NCBI GenBank assembly: GCA_016220095.1
Contig: JACRIJ010000018.1
Location: 1-64,000 of the forward strand
Source: Planctomycetota bacterium
GTDB lineage: Bacteria; Planctomycetota; MHYJ01; JACQXL01; JACRIJ01
DNA: 64,000 nucleotides
Direction of reading: 5' to 3'
This document shows, piece after piece, positions 47,115 to 59,100 of the stretch (positions within the stretch are counted from its first letter, which is position 1; each line of letters starts with the position of its first letter). The notes beneath the pieces were generated by a model. That model was not told the origin of the DNA. It saw nothing but the letters and a program-made list of their open reading frames with translations, and made no database searches. A program made the position numbers and the translations under genes.

Positions 47115-49196
47115 TTATATCCTGAAGACTGACGTACTTTTCTGCAGCATATCCGCGGCGAAGGCCATTTTGGATGCCGAATTGGCAATTTCGGTTATGG
47201 CAGCGGTTTGTTCCTCAGACTGGGCAGAAACCTCTTCCGTAGCCGCGGAGGTTTCTTCCGCGCTCGCGGCTATCTGTTCCATTTGCGAGGCTATATTTTC
47301 CACATTCTGAATTATTTCAAGAAAAAGCTTGTGCGTGGTTTCAATAATATTGACTCCCTCGGCCATATCACGCGCTCCCATATCCGTAATATCCCTGGCA
47401 GTCTTAGTATCGGTCATAATCTCCTGGACAATCCTGGAAATCCTCTGGGCCTGCAGTTGTGATGAATCGGAAAGCTTTCGTATCTCGGTTGCAACCACGG
47501 CAAATCCCCTGCCTGCTTCGCCCGCGCGCGCGGCCTCAATAGCGGCATTCAATGACAAAAGATTTGTCTGGTCGGCTATGTCTGTTATTACGTCCATCAT
47601 CTCGGAGATATCGCTTGAGCGTTTAACGAGTTTCTGGGTATTTTCAACTGTCATATCCATTGATTTTTTTATCGCGCCGACTTTAACAAGCATATCCTGC
47701 AAGGCACTGCGGCCGTGCCTGGACAATTCCTGGGCCTTAAGATTTGAAGAGGAAGCTGTCTGCGCGCTGTGCGCGACCTCGCCGCTTCCTTTGGCTATTT
47801 GCTCAATAGCCTGGCTCAACTGGGTTGAGGTATTCGTGGATTGTTCGGCTATCGCGGCAAGCGAAGAAGACGTGGATGTGACAACGCCGGATTGCATCTG
47901 TATTTTTTCTATAAGGCTTTTAAGGTTTTCAACCATTTTCTTCATTTCATTTGCGAGAATATCATTGGCTGAACGGACTTTTACCGTTGTCGTCAGATTG
48001 CCACCTGCTATGCTGGTCAATGCATCGGCCATTTCCTTTGAATTATCTATAAGTTCCTGAAAAGCCTGCTCAAGCACCCCACTGCCCTTCAAAGCGCCTT
48101 TCTCAACTGCAAAATCGCCGCCCGCCAATTGCCCAGCAATCTGCGCCAGATTGCGCAATTTTATCGTCATTCTTGAAAAGGCCTCGCCAAGCTCTCCGGG
48201 TATCTTAACTTCAAGCACTGCGTTATAAAGGTCGCCTTCGGCTATTTTACGCGCCTGGATTGTCAGTTTGCGCAATTCCGCCTGCATCCTGCTGAACGCA
48301 TCGGCAAGGTCGCCTTTTGCACTGCCTGCCGCGTCAACGGCTGCGGTGGAAAGGTTCATGCCGGTTTTAAGCCTGTTCTCAATCTCATCAGCGCCGATTG
48401 CCCCGTTGGAAATCATCTCGGCCTTCATAACCAGGCCGCTTAATTCGGAAAGCATCTTGTTGAATTCGGCCGCAAGTTGGCCTATTTCGTCATTTGAATT
48501 GATCGCGAGCGCGGCCTGCGCCACTTTGCCTTCGGCAATGCTCTTTGCCTTGCCTAAAAGCAAAGCGAGCGGCCTTGTTATTCCGCGTGTAAGCATAAAA
48601 GCCGTTATCAAACTGACGACAAGCACAAGCAGACCGGCAATAACAGACAATTTTATTGAAAGCGCCGACATGGCCGTCATATTTTTTTCCACTTCCGTCC
48701 TTTCCATCTCAATCTTGCCGGCAACGGCTTCAACGTCAGTAATGATTTTCGCGCCGGCAATATCGTATTCGTTCATTGCAACATTGCCCTTATCCCAACT
48801 CTCAAGATAAGCATTGAACATTCTTATGCCGCTTGCGTACATGACGGGAAGTTGATTTTTAACGGCATCAATTGACGTGCGCATTTCAGAATCTTCGGGA
48901 TAATATTTTGCAAGCAAGGCGGCGTTATTAAGGGCATTATCCCTTGAGGGATCGGCCTCATTCGTTATGACGTCCTTATCTTTAGTAAGAGATGCATCCG
49001 TCAGGAACTGCCATAAATTGGCTACCTGGAGCTGTATTTCCTTCGCAATCCTTGTCTTTTCAAGCACCGAGTTATAATTCTCCACCCCGGCCCCTACATC
49101 CACAAATCGCGTAATGCAGAATACGCAAAAAATCATTGTCAATACGATAATGACGCCGAACGCGGCATACATCTTCCTGCCGATTGTCCATCTCAT
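47115..49196 (-). CDS. methyl-accepting chemotaxis protein (HAMP repeats)
   Basis: Signalling hairpin [42 protein letters not shown]; start at [13 protein letters not shown] (49196). Confidence 0.93.
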   Translation of the reverse strand: MRWTIGRKMYAAFGVIIVLTMIFCVFCITRFVDVGAGVENYNSVLEKTRIAKEIQLQVANLWQFLTDASLTKDKDVITNEADPSRDNALNNAALLAKYYPEDSEMRTSIDAVKNQLPVMYASGIRMFNAYLESWDKGNVAMNEYDIAGAKIITDVEAVAGKIEMERTEVEKNMTAMSALSIKLSVIAGLLVLVVSLITAFMLTRGITRPLALLLGKAKSIAEGKVAQAALAINSNDEIGQLAAEFNKMLSELSGLVMKAEMISNGAIGADEIENRLKTGMNLSTAAVDAAGSAKGDLADAFSRMQAELRKLTIQARKIAEGDLYNAVLEVKIPGELGEAFSRMTIKLRNLAQIAGQLAGGDFAVEKGALKGSGVLEQAFQELIDNSKEMADALTSIAGGNLTTTVKVRSANDILANEMKKMVENLKSLIEKIQMQSGVVTSTSSSLAAIAEQSTNTSTQLSQAIEQIAKGSGEVAHSAQTASSSNLKAQELSRHGRSALQDMLVKVGAIKKSMDMTVENTQKLVKRSSDISEMMDVITDIADQTNLLSLNAAIEAARAGEAGRGFAVVATEIRKLSDSSQLQAQRISRIVQEIMTDTKTARDITDMGARDMAEGVNIIETTHKLFLEIIQNVENIASQMEQIAASAEETSAATEEVSAQSEEQTAAITEIANSASKMAFAADMLQKSTSVFRI

Positions 49197-49355
49197 ATCC
49201 GCCCCTTTCAAAAAACACGGCCTCATCGCAAAACAATTCCGGTCATCGACCGTATCAGGTTGCAATAATTTTCAAATTGTAATTATTACAAGTATACAAT
49301 TAAAAGATCTAAATGTCAAGTTTTTTTATTTCTTGCGCGCTTCACGCAACGAATG

Positions 49356-51260
49356 TCATATTTTGAAAAAAGAGACGCTTTTCTGCACCGCATCCGCGGA
49401 GTTTTTCAATTTGACCGTCGACGCGGAAATCTGGGTAATAGTCGCATTCTGTTCTTCGGCCTGCGCCGACACTTCCTCTGTTGATGCTGATGTTTCTTCG
49501 GCATTTGCCGCTATCTGTTCCATCTGACCGGCTATCTGGTCAACCTGTCCGGCAATTTCCATAAAAATGCTGTTTACTGAATCTATATGTTTTATGCCGT
49601 CCTCAACGTCAGAGGCCCCTTTTTCCGTAGTGTCCTGCGTTAATTTTGTATCTTCAAGAATATCTCCGATTATGGAGGAAATCCTCTGGGCTTGTTTCTG
49701 GGAGGAATCCGCAAGTTTTCTGATTTCTGATGCCACAACGGCAAATCCCCTGCCTGCTTCGCCTGCGCGCGCGGCCTCAATCGCGGCATTCAACGACAAA
49801 AGATTTGTCTGGTCGGATATATCCGTAATAACTTCTATCATCTCGGAAATTTCATTGGAACGGCTTGAGAGCTTTTTAATATTTTCCACGGATTTGACCA
49901 TTGATTTCTTGATTTCTTCGACTTTTCCGGACATTTCAAGCAATACTGCCCTGCCTTGTTTTGAAAATTCCTGGGCTTTCATGCTTGAGGCGGACGCGCT
50001 TTGGGTGCTTTGCGCAACTTCTCCGGCGGCTCTTGCAATCTGTTCTATGGCCTGGCTGAGCTGTTCCGAATTTTTCGACGACTGCTCGGATGCCGCGGCA
50101 AAAGATATAGCAATGGTATTGACGTGCTCAATTTCTCCGTTGATTTTCAGCACGAGGTCTCTCAGGCTTAAAATCATTTTCGAAAATGCTTTTGTTAAAA
50201 CCTTGCGGTCGGAATCATCCGAGACGCTTATAGCAAGGTCTCTTTCAGCTATGCGGTTCGCAAGTCCGGCCATTTCGGCAAAATTACTTGTCATTTTATT
50301 AAAAGCCTCGCCGAGTTCGCCAGAAATCCTGATTTTCAGCGCCGCATTATTAAGGTCATCCTCGGATATCCTGCGCGCCTGTATGGTCAGCTTGCGCAAT
50401 TCCGTCTGCATCCTCGCAAAGGCATCCGCGAGGTCCCCGGAAGAGCCGTTATCTGACACCAGCGCCGCAGCAGACAAATCCATCCCTGATTTTATTTTCT
50501 CGTCTGTTTCATCGGCGCCGATTACGCCGTTGGAAATAAGTTCCGCCTTTACGACCAGCTTGCCTAATTCTCTGAGCATTTTATTGAATTCGTTGGCAAG
50601 AATGCCGATCTCATCACTGCGGTTCATTTCTATTTCACTCTGGGACAGGTTGCCGGCGGAAATATTCCGCGCACTTTCAAGAAGGCGCGCGAGGGGCCTT
50701 GAAACAAGCAGTTTGCTTAATAAGACGAGCATACCGGCTATGGCTGCAAGTATCGCGAGATTGAACAAAATATATTCTGTCCGCCGCCTTTCAAGGGTGT
50801 TGAACGCCTCTTCAGCCGATGTTTCAAGCCTCATATATCCCAATACCTGCTGTTTTTCGCCATGGCATTCCGCGCGCGCCTGTTCATTCTCAATGGGAAC
50901 AACGGTAATGACAAACGGCTTATTTTCAGAATTAAAAGCAATCCGTGAAACAGCAGAATCCGGCAATGCCTTGCCGGCTTCATTGATATTGCCGTTCGCG
51001 TCCCCTTTTCTTGACGCGTTTTTTACCTTCCCATTTTCGTCCGCAACGCTGACGGACAATATGCCTTTAGACTTGCTGATATTTTCAATGGTCGACTGAA
51101 TGCTTTTGCGGTTCTAACTTAACATGAAATTTCTTAGAGCAGGATGTATTGTTTCGTAGAGACTGCCGTTCTGGTCAAGAATATTATGGACCGCAGTCTC
51201 CCTGTTCTTGCTGATCTAATAAAAAGCAAAACTCATTAGTACCAAGAACAAAAAAACCAT
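49356..51260 (-). pseudogene. methyl-accepting chemotaxis protein with two in-frame TAG codons (51216-51218, 51114-51116); readthrough/recoded gene or pseudogene
   Basis: ORF track starts at TTG 51059; frame continues upstream [77 protein letters not shown]..., homologous to N-termini of the two neighbouring MCPs on both sides of the stops. Confidence 0.75.
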
Positions 51261-51554
51261 TCAAACTTTCTGGCCCGGTAAAAGCATCTTGAAATTACCC
51301 GCTTCTTCACCTCTTACAGTCTTATAGAATTCGCAGACAATACAATTAGCCTGTTTTTGCGCGTACGTTCCCTGCACTTTGCCGCCGCATAATGTACCGG
51401 CAACGGCCCAGCATATCCTGCCGCCGTTTTTGCCGTTGTTAAGCCCGGCGCCAGGGCCGTTATAAGCAGAGGCGGAACATACTCCCAACTCCTTTGACTT
51501 GGCCCCGTCCGCCTCTCTTCCGCATTTCTTAAATTCCCAACAATTCTGTGGCAT
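51261..51554 (-). CDS. two-CW domain protein (Cys-rich), in frame and directly abutting the MCP
   Basis: MPQNCWEFKKCGREADG...CSASAYNG...GGRICWAVAGTLCGGKVQGTYAQKQANCIVCEFYKTVRGEEAGNFKM; TGA at 51261-51263 immediately followed by ATG 51260. Confidence 0.8.
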   Translation of the reverse strand: MPQNCWEFKKCGREADGAKSKELGVCSASAYNGPGAGLNNGKNGGRICWAVAGTLCGGKVQGTYAQKQANCIVCEFYKTVRGEEAGNFKMLLPGQKV

Positions 51555-51754
51555 ATTAAACCTCCTTAAAACCCCGCACACATACAAATTTACAATTTAG
51601 CACGTAGAATCATTCACTGCGGACAATCTTATCCCAAACCCGAAAAAAATCAAGGAAAAAAAACTAATAACCCTTTTCAAAAAAGGAGTATCAATTTAAC
51701 ATTTAAGATGTAAGAATTAAGATTTCAGGGCTGATTCCGTAAAAATCCAAAGTC

Positions 51755-53722
51755 TTATGTCTTAAAAACAGAAACGCTTTTCTGGAGCGAATCAGCTGAT
51801 GCCTTCAATTGCGTAGCCGAGGCGGCTACTTCCGACATAGACGCGTTCTGTTCTTCAGCCTGCGCGGAAACTTCTTCTGTTGAAGCCGAGGTTTCCTCCG
51901 CATTCGCGGCTATCTGCTCCATTTTTGCCGCAATATTATCCACCTGTTCCACAATCTCAAGAAACATCTTGTTAACCGAATTAATCATGCTCATGCCCTC
52001 TTCTACATGCTGTGCCTCTTTCTCGGTAGTTTCCTGGGTCTGCTTTGTATCTGCAAGTATGTCCTGGATAATCCTTGAAATTCTCTGGGCCTGCTTCTGG
52101 GACGAATCCGCAAGCTTTCTGATTTCCGATGCTACAACGGCAAATCCCCTGCCCGCTTCTCCGGCCCGGGCCGCTTCAATAGCCGCATTCAATGACAGAA
52201 GATTGGTCTGGTCGGCTATATCCGTTATGACGCTTATCATCTCCGAAATCTCGCTTGAACGGTTTGAAAGCTTTTTTATGTTCTCCACGGATTTTATCAT
52301 TGATGTCTTGATTGCGTCCACTTTGCCGGACATATCATTCAGAACTACCCGTCCCTGCCTGGAAAGTTCCTGAGCCTTCAGGCTTGAAGAAGACGCGCTC
52401 TGGGTGCTTTGCGCGACCTCGCTCGCCGCCCTCGCGATCTGTTCAATCGCCTGGCTCAATTGGGTGGAATTCTTTGACGACTGTTCGGCAACCACCGCGA
52501 AAGACGTCGCGATGGAATTCACCTGTTCAACTTCCTTATTTATCTTAAGCACGAGGTCTCTCAGATTATTAGCCATTTTCACAAAGGCTTTTGTTAAAAC
52601 CTTGTCTTTCGTATCCAGTACGGCATTTACCGTAAAGTCGCCACCGGCAATCCGCTCAGCGAAAAGCGACATCTCCGTCAAATTGGATGTCATCTTGCTA
52701 AAAGCCTCACCAAGTTCGCCCGAAATCCTAACGTTCAAGGCCGTATTATGAAGTTCATCTTCCGCAATCCTGCGGGCCTGTATGGTAAGCTTGCGTAATT
52801 CCGTCTGCATCCTCGCAAAGGTATCCGCAAGATCCCCGGAGCCATCGGGCGAAACGGCTGTCGCCGAAATCAGGTTCATGCCTGCCTTCATCTTTTCATC
52901 CGCTTCATCGGCGCCAATAATGCCATTGGATATAAGTTCCGCTTTAACAACGAGTTTTTTCAGTTCATTAATCATTTTATTAAATGCTTCTGCTAACTGC
53001 CCTATTTCATCCTTACTCTTAATAACGGCGTCGTTTTGCGCAAGATTTCCCTTCGCGATATCCTGCGCAATAGCCCTGAGATAATTCAACGGTTTTGATA
53101 TAAGAAATCTGCAAAGCAGCACTATAGCAATAATTATCAGGAATAAAATAATAAGGAATCCGGACATTGTTTCCTTCTGGCGTTCCTTCAGCTGGCTAAT
53201 GGCTTCATCCGCCGAAATATGGACTCCGAGGTAACCGTTGATCTTCGTATCCGGCGAATGGCAATCAGAATTATTACTGCAGTTTTTTTCATTATAGACC
53301 GGAATAATGTTTTCAAGAATCTGTGAATGCCCGGACGAATTAAGCTTAACCTCCTGCGCGTTATTCTCCGAAATATTTTTGATGCTTTCGGGGGAAATTG
53401 AAGTATACATAATAGTTTTATCCGAAGAATACTGTACTTTCCCATCAGGATCGGTCACGTACACCTTTTCCACGACCGTACCGATATCATCCGTTATAGT
53501 GCTGAGACTGTCCTTGTCATTCTTGATCATTGAATTTTTCAGCGCAGAACGCAAGGCTTCCGACAAATGTTTGCTGTCAGCCATCAAGCGCGACATCGTT
53601 TCCTTCTTGTGCTTCATTGTCTGATAAACGGCAAGAACGGTAAAAAAAGTCACTAATATCAAACTGATAGGTATAATCAGTTTCAGCGTGAGGCTTTTTC
53701 TTATCTTATTAATCATTTTCAT
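51755..53722 (-). CDS. methyl-accepting chemotaxis protein with CxnCH periplasmic motif
   Basis: Two [79 protein letters not shown]. Confidence 0.94.
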   Translation of the reverse strand: MKMINKIRKSLTLKLIIPISLILVTFFTVLAVYQTMKHKKETMSRLMADSKHLSEALRSALKNSMIKNDKDSLSTITDDIGTVVEKVYVTDPDGKVQYSSDKTIMYTSISPESIKNISENNAQEVKLNSSGHSQILENIIPVYNEKNCSNNSDCHSPDTKINGYLGVHISADEAISQLKERQKETMSGFLIILFLIIIAIVLLCRFLISKPLNYLRAIAQDIAKGNLAQNDAVIKSKDEIGQLAEAFNKMINELKKLVVKAELISNGIIGADEADEKMKAGMNLISATAVSPDGSGDLADTFARMQTELRKLTIQARRIAEDELHNTALNVRISGELGEAFSKMTSNLTEMSLFAERIAGGDFTVNAVLDTKDKVLTKAFVKMANNLRDLVLKINKEVEQVNSIATSFAVVAEQSSKNSTQLSQAIEQIARAASEVAQSTQSASSSSLKAQELSRQGRVVLNDMSGKVDAIKTSMIKSVENIKKLSNRSSEISEMISVITDIADQTNLLSLNAAIEAARAGEAGRGFAVVASEIRKLADSSQKQAQRISRIIQDILADTKQTQETTEKEAQHVEEGMSMINSVNKMFLEIVEQVDNIAAKMEQIAANAEETSASTEEVSAQAEEQNASMSEVAASATQLKASADSLQKSVSVFKT

Positions 53723-53934
53723 ATCCTCCTCAGAAAGTTTATAGGCATTATAGGTTAAACAGGCTTTATCTTAAAAATGACTGCAAATGCGTGAAATTGC
53801 GTGAAAACACCCAACGCACAGGGGCAATTCACACTATAGTTGTAAAGTTTTGTCTGAAAGCCTTCTTAATGCTATATTGTGCAATAAATGTGCCAATTGG
53901 AAGAGAGATTGCGTAAAACATCCTTTTACTCTTT

Positions 53935-56025
53935 TCATTTAACTCTGAACTTTTCAATATTGGCATGAAGGTTTTCTGCGACTGATTTCAGCTGTTCCGC
54001 GGACGCCGTCATCTCTTCAACCTTGGCATTCTGCTGTTCAGCCTGGGCTGAAATCTCCTCTGCTGACGCCGAGGTCTCTTCGGAATTCGCGGCTATCTGC
54101 TCCATTTGACCTGCAATATTGTCAATTTTACCGGCAATTTCCTGAAAAATACTGTTTGCAGATTCAATCAACGCCATGCCAGTATTGATATTTTCGCTTT
54201 CCTGGGATATGGACTGCCTGGTATCCAAAGTATCAGCTATTATATCGTTGATAATCTTTGCTATCTTCTGGGATTTTTGCTGGGAGTTATCCGCAAGTTT
54301 TCTTATTTCCGAGGCAACCACGGCAAAACCTCTTCCATGCTCGCCAGCCCGTGCTGCCTCAATGGCGGCGTTCAGGGACAACAGATTTGTCTGGTCGGCT
54401 ATATCGGTAATCGCATTTGTCATCTCTGCAATCTCATTTGAACGATTCACGAGCCTCTCAATATTTTTCGCGGTAACGTTCATGGAGTTATTGATCCCGT
54501 CAACTTTTTGCAAAAGTTCATGCATTGTTTTCTTGCCGGCTATTGACAATTCCTGAGCCTGATTGCCTGATGAAGATGCGGATTGCGCGCTTTGCGCGAC
54601 ATCCGAAGCCGCTTTTGCAACATGCGTTGTAGCCTGTGCCAATTGCTTGGAATTCCCGGAAATCTGATCCGCAAGCTGTTTCAACTGATGTGAAACCGCG
54701 TTTACCTGTCCTGCCTCGGCGTTTATCCTTACTATCAGCTCATTAAGATTCCGTACCATTATGGAAAAGGAGACTGCCAACACGTCATTTTCCGAACGCG
54801 GTTTAACCGCTACGGCAAGGTTGCCGTCTGCAATCTCCATAGCCGTTTTTGAAAAGTCCTTTTGCGAATCCAATATTTTTACGAATGCCTCCATCAATAC
54901 TCCCTTGCGGTTTTTTATTGCCGCAGTCAAATCACCTTCAGCGATTTTTTCGGCCAAAACCGCAAGTTCCCTGAGGTTTGCGGTCATCCGTCTGAATGCA
55001 CCGCCAAGTTCGCCTTGTATATCAACGTCAAGGGCGGGATTATGCAGGTCATCATCCGCAATCCTGCGGGCCTGTACGGCAAGTTTACAAAGTTCAGTCT
55101 GCATGCGCACAAAAGCCTTAGCCAAGTCGCCGCCGGTATTCCTGGATTTTGCGAATTCCTCCACGGCATAAGCAAGGTCATAATTCCTGGCTAACTTTTC
55201 TTCAATTTCCGAAGCGCCTATGACTCCTTTAGATATAAGACCGGCTTCTTCAACAAGCCTTTTTAATTCGCTTAACATCAGATTAAATGATAACGACAGC
55301 TGTCCTATCTCGTCTTCTCTTTCCATTTTTATGGCTTCCTGCGACAATCTGCCTTCTGCAATGCCTTTGGCCGTCTCGGTAACACCCTTGAGCGGCTTTG
55401 AAACAAGAAGACGAGATAGAATTATCATCATGGCTCCGATGAAGAAAACAATAATCATGAAAAGAACCACCTGTCTTATCTGCTGATGTTTTAATTCGGT
55501 AAAAGCGCTGTCCGCAGACATGTTTACGCCGATAAATCCGATAATTCTATTTGCGCCGCCATGGCAGGATGCGTTTGAACAGGCCTTTTCATTTGGGATC
55601 GGCCGCAGGCAGGCAATCTGATACGTGGAATCAACGTTTTTTTCCAGTCTTGTCAAAGACCTGTTAGCGCCTGAAACTTCCTCAAGCAGGCCCTTTTCAA
55701 TCGGCTTTGCGGATTGCTTATCCCCTGAAGATGCCCATATCCTGCCGTCCGTATCCGCTATATACACCGAATTTATACCGCTGATCCCGCCCGAATATTT
55801 GATTATAGCATTCAACCCCTCAACGTCTTGTTTTATCATTGAATTTTTCAGGACAAAATGCAGTGTCTCAGAAAGGGCTTCACTTTTGGAAGACAGGTTT
55901 TCTTCAACCTTTTCAACGTTGTTGATATACAAATACGCCGACATGCCGCCAATGGATACAAGTAGTACTAACAGGACAGGCAAGACGGTCTTCAGCGCTA
56001 AACTCTGCTTTATCTTTTTCAGCAT
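53935..56025 (-). CDS. methyl-accepting chemotaxis protein with CxnCH periplasmic motif
   Basis: Two [36 protein letters not shown] repeats, [42 protein letters not shown]. Confidence 0.94.
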   Translation of the reverse strand: MLKKIKQSLALKTVLPVLLVLLVSIGGMSAYLYINNVEKVEENLSSKSEALSETLHFVLKNSMIKQDVEGLNAIIKYSGGISGINSVYIADTDGRIWASSGDKQSAKPIEKGLLEEVSGANRSLTRLEKNVDSTYQIACLRPIPNEKACSNASCHGGANRIIGFIGVNMSADSAFTELKHQQIRQVVLFMIIVFFIGAMMIILSRLLVSKPLKGVTETAKGIAEGRLSQEAIKMEREDEIGQLSLSFNLMLSELKRLVEEAGLISKGVIGASEIEEKLARNYDLAYAVEEFAKSRNTGGDLAKAFVRMQTELCKLAVQARRIADDDLHNPALDVDIQGELGGAFRRMTANLRELAVLAEKIAEGDLTAAIKNRKGVLMEAFVKILDSQKDFSKTAMEIADGNLAVAVKPRSENDVLAVSFSIMVRNLNELIVRINAEAGQVNAVSHQLKQLADQISGNSKQLAQATTHVAKAASDVAQSAQSASSSGNQAQELSIAGKKTMHELLQKVDGINNSMNVTAKNIERLVNRSNEIAEMTNAITDIADQTNLLSLNAAIEAARAGEHGRGFAVVASEIRKLADNSQQKSQKIAKIINDIIADTLDTRQSISQESENINTGMALIESANSIFQEIAGKIDNIAGQMEQIAANSEETSASAEEISAQAEQQNAKVEEMTASAEQLKSVAENLHANIEKFRVK

Positions 56026-56167
56026 TCTATGTTTCTCCTAAAATATTGCAATAATTCCTTATTAATCCTGCATTATATTTTTTAAAACAGCTATTGTGCA
56101 ACATCAGACTTGGAAACTCCTAATTGACTTAAGGATGTCAAATTGCATTTTAGTAACCAGATGTCAA

Positions 56168-59100
56168 CTAATGTTTCATTTTGAGCGCTTTAATGAAACA
56201 GCCGTTTTCCCCGCCAGAACCCTTTGAAGGGGCGCTGAATTGCCATACCGGCGTCCATTCGCTCGTGCCAAATGGATTTTTTGACCTTACTCTCCAATAA
56301 TAAGTAGTATTATTCATCAGGCTTGTGAAAATGAATTCCGTCAGACCCAAACCGGTTTCTGATTCCAGAAGCTGTGTAAAACCGCTGTCCAGCGCTATTT
56401 GTAATTCATACGTTATCGGGGTATTGCCCGTTGAAGCCTGCCAATTAATATGGACTGAACTCGTAACCGTTTCACCGTTCGCCGGAGTCAATGGCACCGG
56501 CAATGACGGAAGCCCGGCGGCAATGTCATAACCATAAGCTATATCTATTATAAAACTCGTCTCAGTGGAATATTCGCTCCATACTCCGTTATTGTCCTCG
56601 TACCTTACATGCCAGTAATATATCTGACCGTCAAATATGGCCCCGGATGGTATCGTAATTGACGTAATATCCAGGCTGGTAATTCCTGAATCATATATGG
56701 AAGTCGTATAATCGCCGTAATTGGTCCTTATCTGCCACTGGCTCGCAGTGTGCGTATCGTCCAGGTCAAGGTCGCTGAATGCCGAACTCACCAGCTGGGG
56801 CGTCAGCGTCAACAAAGTGGACCCGTCCAATGGTATCCAGTTTACCGGCGTAATGGGCGGGTTTCCTGCCTGGTTCGCGGTTTCTCCGGCCGGATAATAC
56901 CGGAATTTTATTTCATCGGAATATTCGCTCCATCCTCCCCTGTTGTCCATATAACGCACGCGCCAGTAATAGACGTTATTGCTCGTTAAAATGCCGGCCG
57001 GAATTTCGATATTGGTCAGGTTCAACAAATCCGCGCCTGAATTCCACGCCCCTGCGTCCGTATATTGCCCGTCCTCCAGGCGCGCCTGCCACTGGCTCGC
57101 GCCGTGATATTCATCGGTATCTATATCACTGAAAGACGATGCCTGCAGATAAACTCCCGTCGTTGTCACAGTCTCAGTATCAAGAGGCAGTTCATTGACC
57201 GGTTTCTCGGGCGGATGCGTATATGTAATTGCAACCTTATATATAGACGCGGTGGCATCGGAAGCTGAAGATGCAAAGACGGCCCTGAACTGGATATACC
57301 GCGAGTATTGCGAAGTTATAACGCTTTCCGTATCGGCATAAGGGCTTGACCATTCACTCCATGTCGTATCAGGCGTCAAGGTATCTCCGGTACGGGTCTG
57401 CACCGTCAATGACGTATTTGCAGGCACTATCTCCTCCCACAGGATATTCCCCCATGATACATAACTCAAAGCATCAAAAACCGCGGAAGTATATTGTCCG
57501 CTTGCCGTGTATTGCGTTTGGCTGTCAATAACACCGGCCGCATCCAATCCGTATAAACCGGCATTGGCTAAATTATTTGATTCGGTAAGCCATGTGCTTC
57601 CGGTATATTTTACTATATACAGGAACGCTGAACCGTCAATGCAGTAAATTTCATTTACCGTATTGTTGTCGCCATCCGCAATCCTGAGTTCGCCAACAGT
57701 ACCGGTAATTGAATTACTGACCGTTAAAACAGTCCACACCGCGCCAGTCCATTTAAACATAATCAAATCATCGGGATTCGCTCCTCCGGCAAAAACCTCA
57801 TTATTGCCGTCATTATCGCCATCGCCTACAGTAACAGCGCCATTGGCATAAAGGTCGGCGACAGCGGATCCGAGCCAGACAGCCCCGTTCCATTCGTATT
57901 TCTGCAATGTATATGCGGCCGGGCCTGTGATGGCGTAAACCTCGTCATCGCCGTCATTATCGCCATCTCCTAACGCGAAGCATTGTGAATTCAATGCCGA
58001 CGAATATCCGGTTCCTACCTCGCTGATTGCCCAGAAGGTTGAAGACCATTTAAATTGGTATATCTTATTGTCAGTGCAAAAGGCATACAACTCATCTGTG
58101 CCGTCATTATTGCAATCGCCCACTTCCAGCCATTCGGCGCCGTTAGGCTGGATTGCTACAGTAGTCTCATACCATATGGAATTCTGCCATTTTAACTGCA
58201 GTATATTGTCTATATTATCAGTCCTGTCCGCGATATAAACCTCATTCTCGCCGTCGCCGTTGCCGTCGCCCACTGTCACGCACCAAGGCTGAGTAAAGAC
58301 AGCTATGATTTCGGACGACCATTCGGAATTAGCATAAGTTATCCTGTAAATATAATTCCCTGAAATTGCATAAATCTCAGGTTCTCCGTTATTGTCCCCG
58401 TCTCCGGCGGTTATGGATTCGGCATCGTCCGGCAAAGACGCGGCTATCGCGGTGGTCCACGCGGAACCGTCCCATTTAGACTGGTACGCATTTACCGGCG
58501 CAGTATGGTTCACGGCATAAATGCCGTTCACTGTCTCCCGCGAAAGCTTCAAGGTCCCGGGAGAAGCAACAGCGCTTAATCCTGTTAGAGCGCCCTTTTC
58601 AAAATCCGCTGAACTTGACAATTTCCATGTCGGGTCCATCGTATATTCAAGGGAAACTGAATTCAAAAAAGGCGTTACATCCGGCATGATGGTAGATAAT
58701 ACCGCCTGGTACTGGACAAACCTGCCTCTAAGATTTATCGCGCACCCGTTGCTATCGTACAGCGTATCAAGCGCGGCCCAGTCAGTCCATGTCTCATTGT
58801 CATCGCTTGCCCTGACTTTCAGCGTTATGCTCGTGCCCGGAAGTATTGTTTTACCCCATGTTAACTCCGTCCAGAAAACCGACGTAGCCGCGTCAATGGA
58901 TGACGAAACAAATGTCCCGGACGCCGCGTAATTTTTCAATGAATATTTCCACATATCATTCAACAGTCCCGTACCGTTGTCCCCGCCGAAAACGTACGAA
59001 ACGCCGGTTTCTGCCGCATATACCATGGAATGGCGGAACCTCGCGTCCGGCGCCGATGCCAGCGTCAAGGCTTCCCACGTCCCGTCAACAGGGTTAAACG

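Noticed and set aside
49567-51099. 510-aa plus-strand ORF antisense to the MCP gene
   Set aside because: Ser/Ala-rich low-complexity translation that mirrors the coiled-coil MCP codons; similar antisense ORFs appear opposite the other MCPs. Composition artefact.
51160-51200. GTAGAGACTGC...GCAGTCTCC near the MCP start as a palindromic repeat copy
   Set aside because: Lies in the conserved MCP sensor reading frame and pairs imperfectly; more likely coding sequence, though chance hairpin formation is possible.
49356-51260. Pyrrolysine as the preferred reading of the two TAG codons
   Set aside because: Paralogues carry Gln at these positions, there is no PYLIS-like evidence or pyl gene in the window, and TAG ends several good genes. 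Kept only as a test item.
51261-51263. TGA between the two-CW and MCP parts as selenocysteine
   Set aside because: No Cys-equivalent context and no GG-loop hairpin in the following ~40 nt, unlike selD; an immediate ATG follows, so a normal stop/restart is possible.
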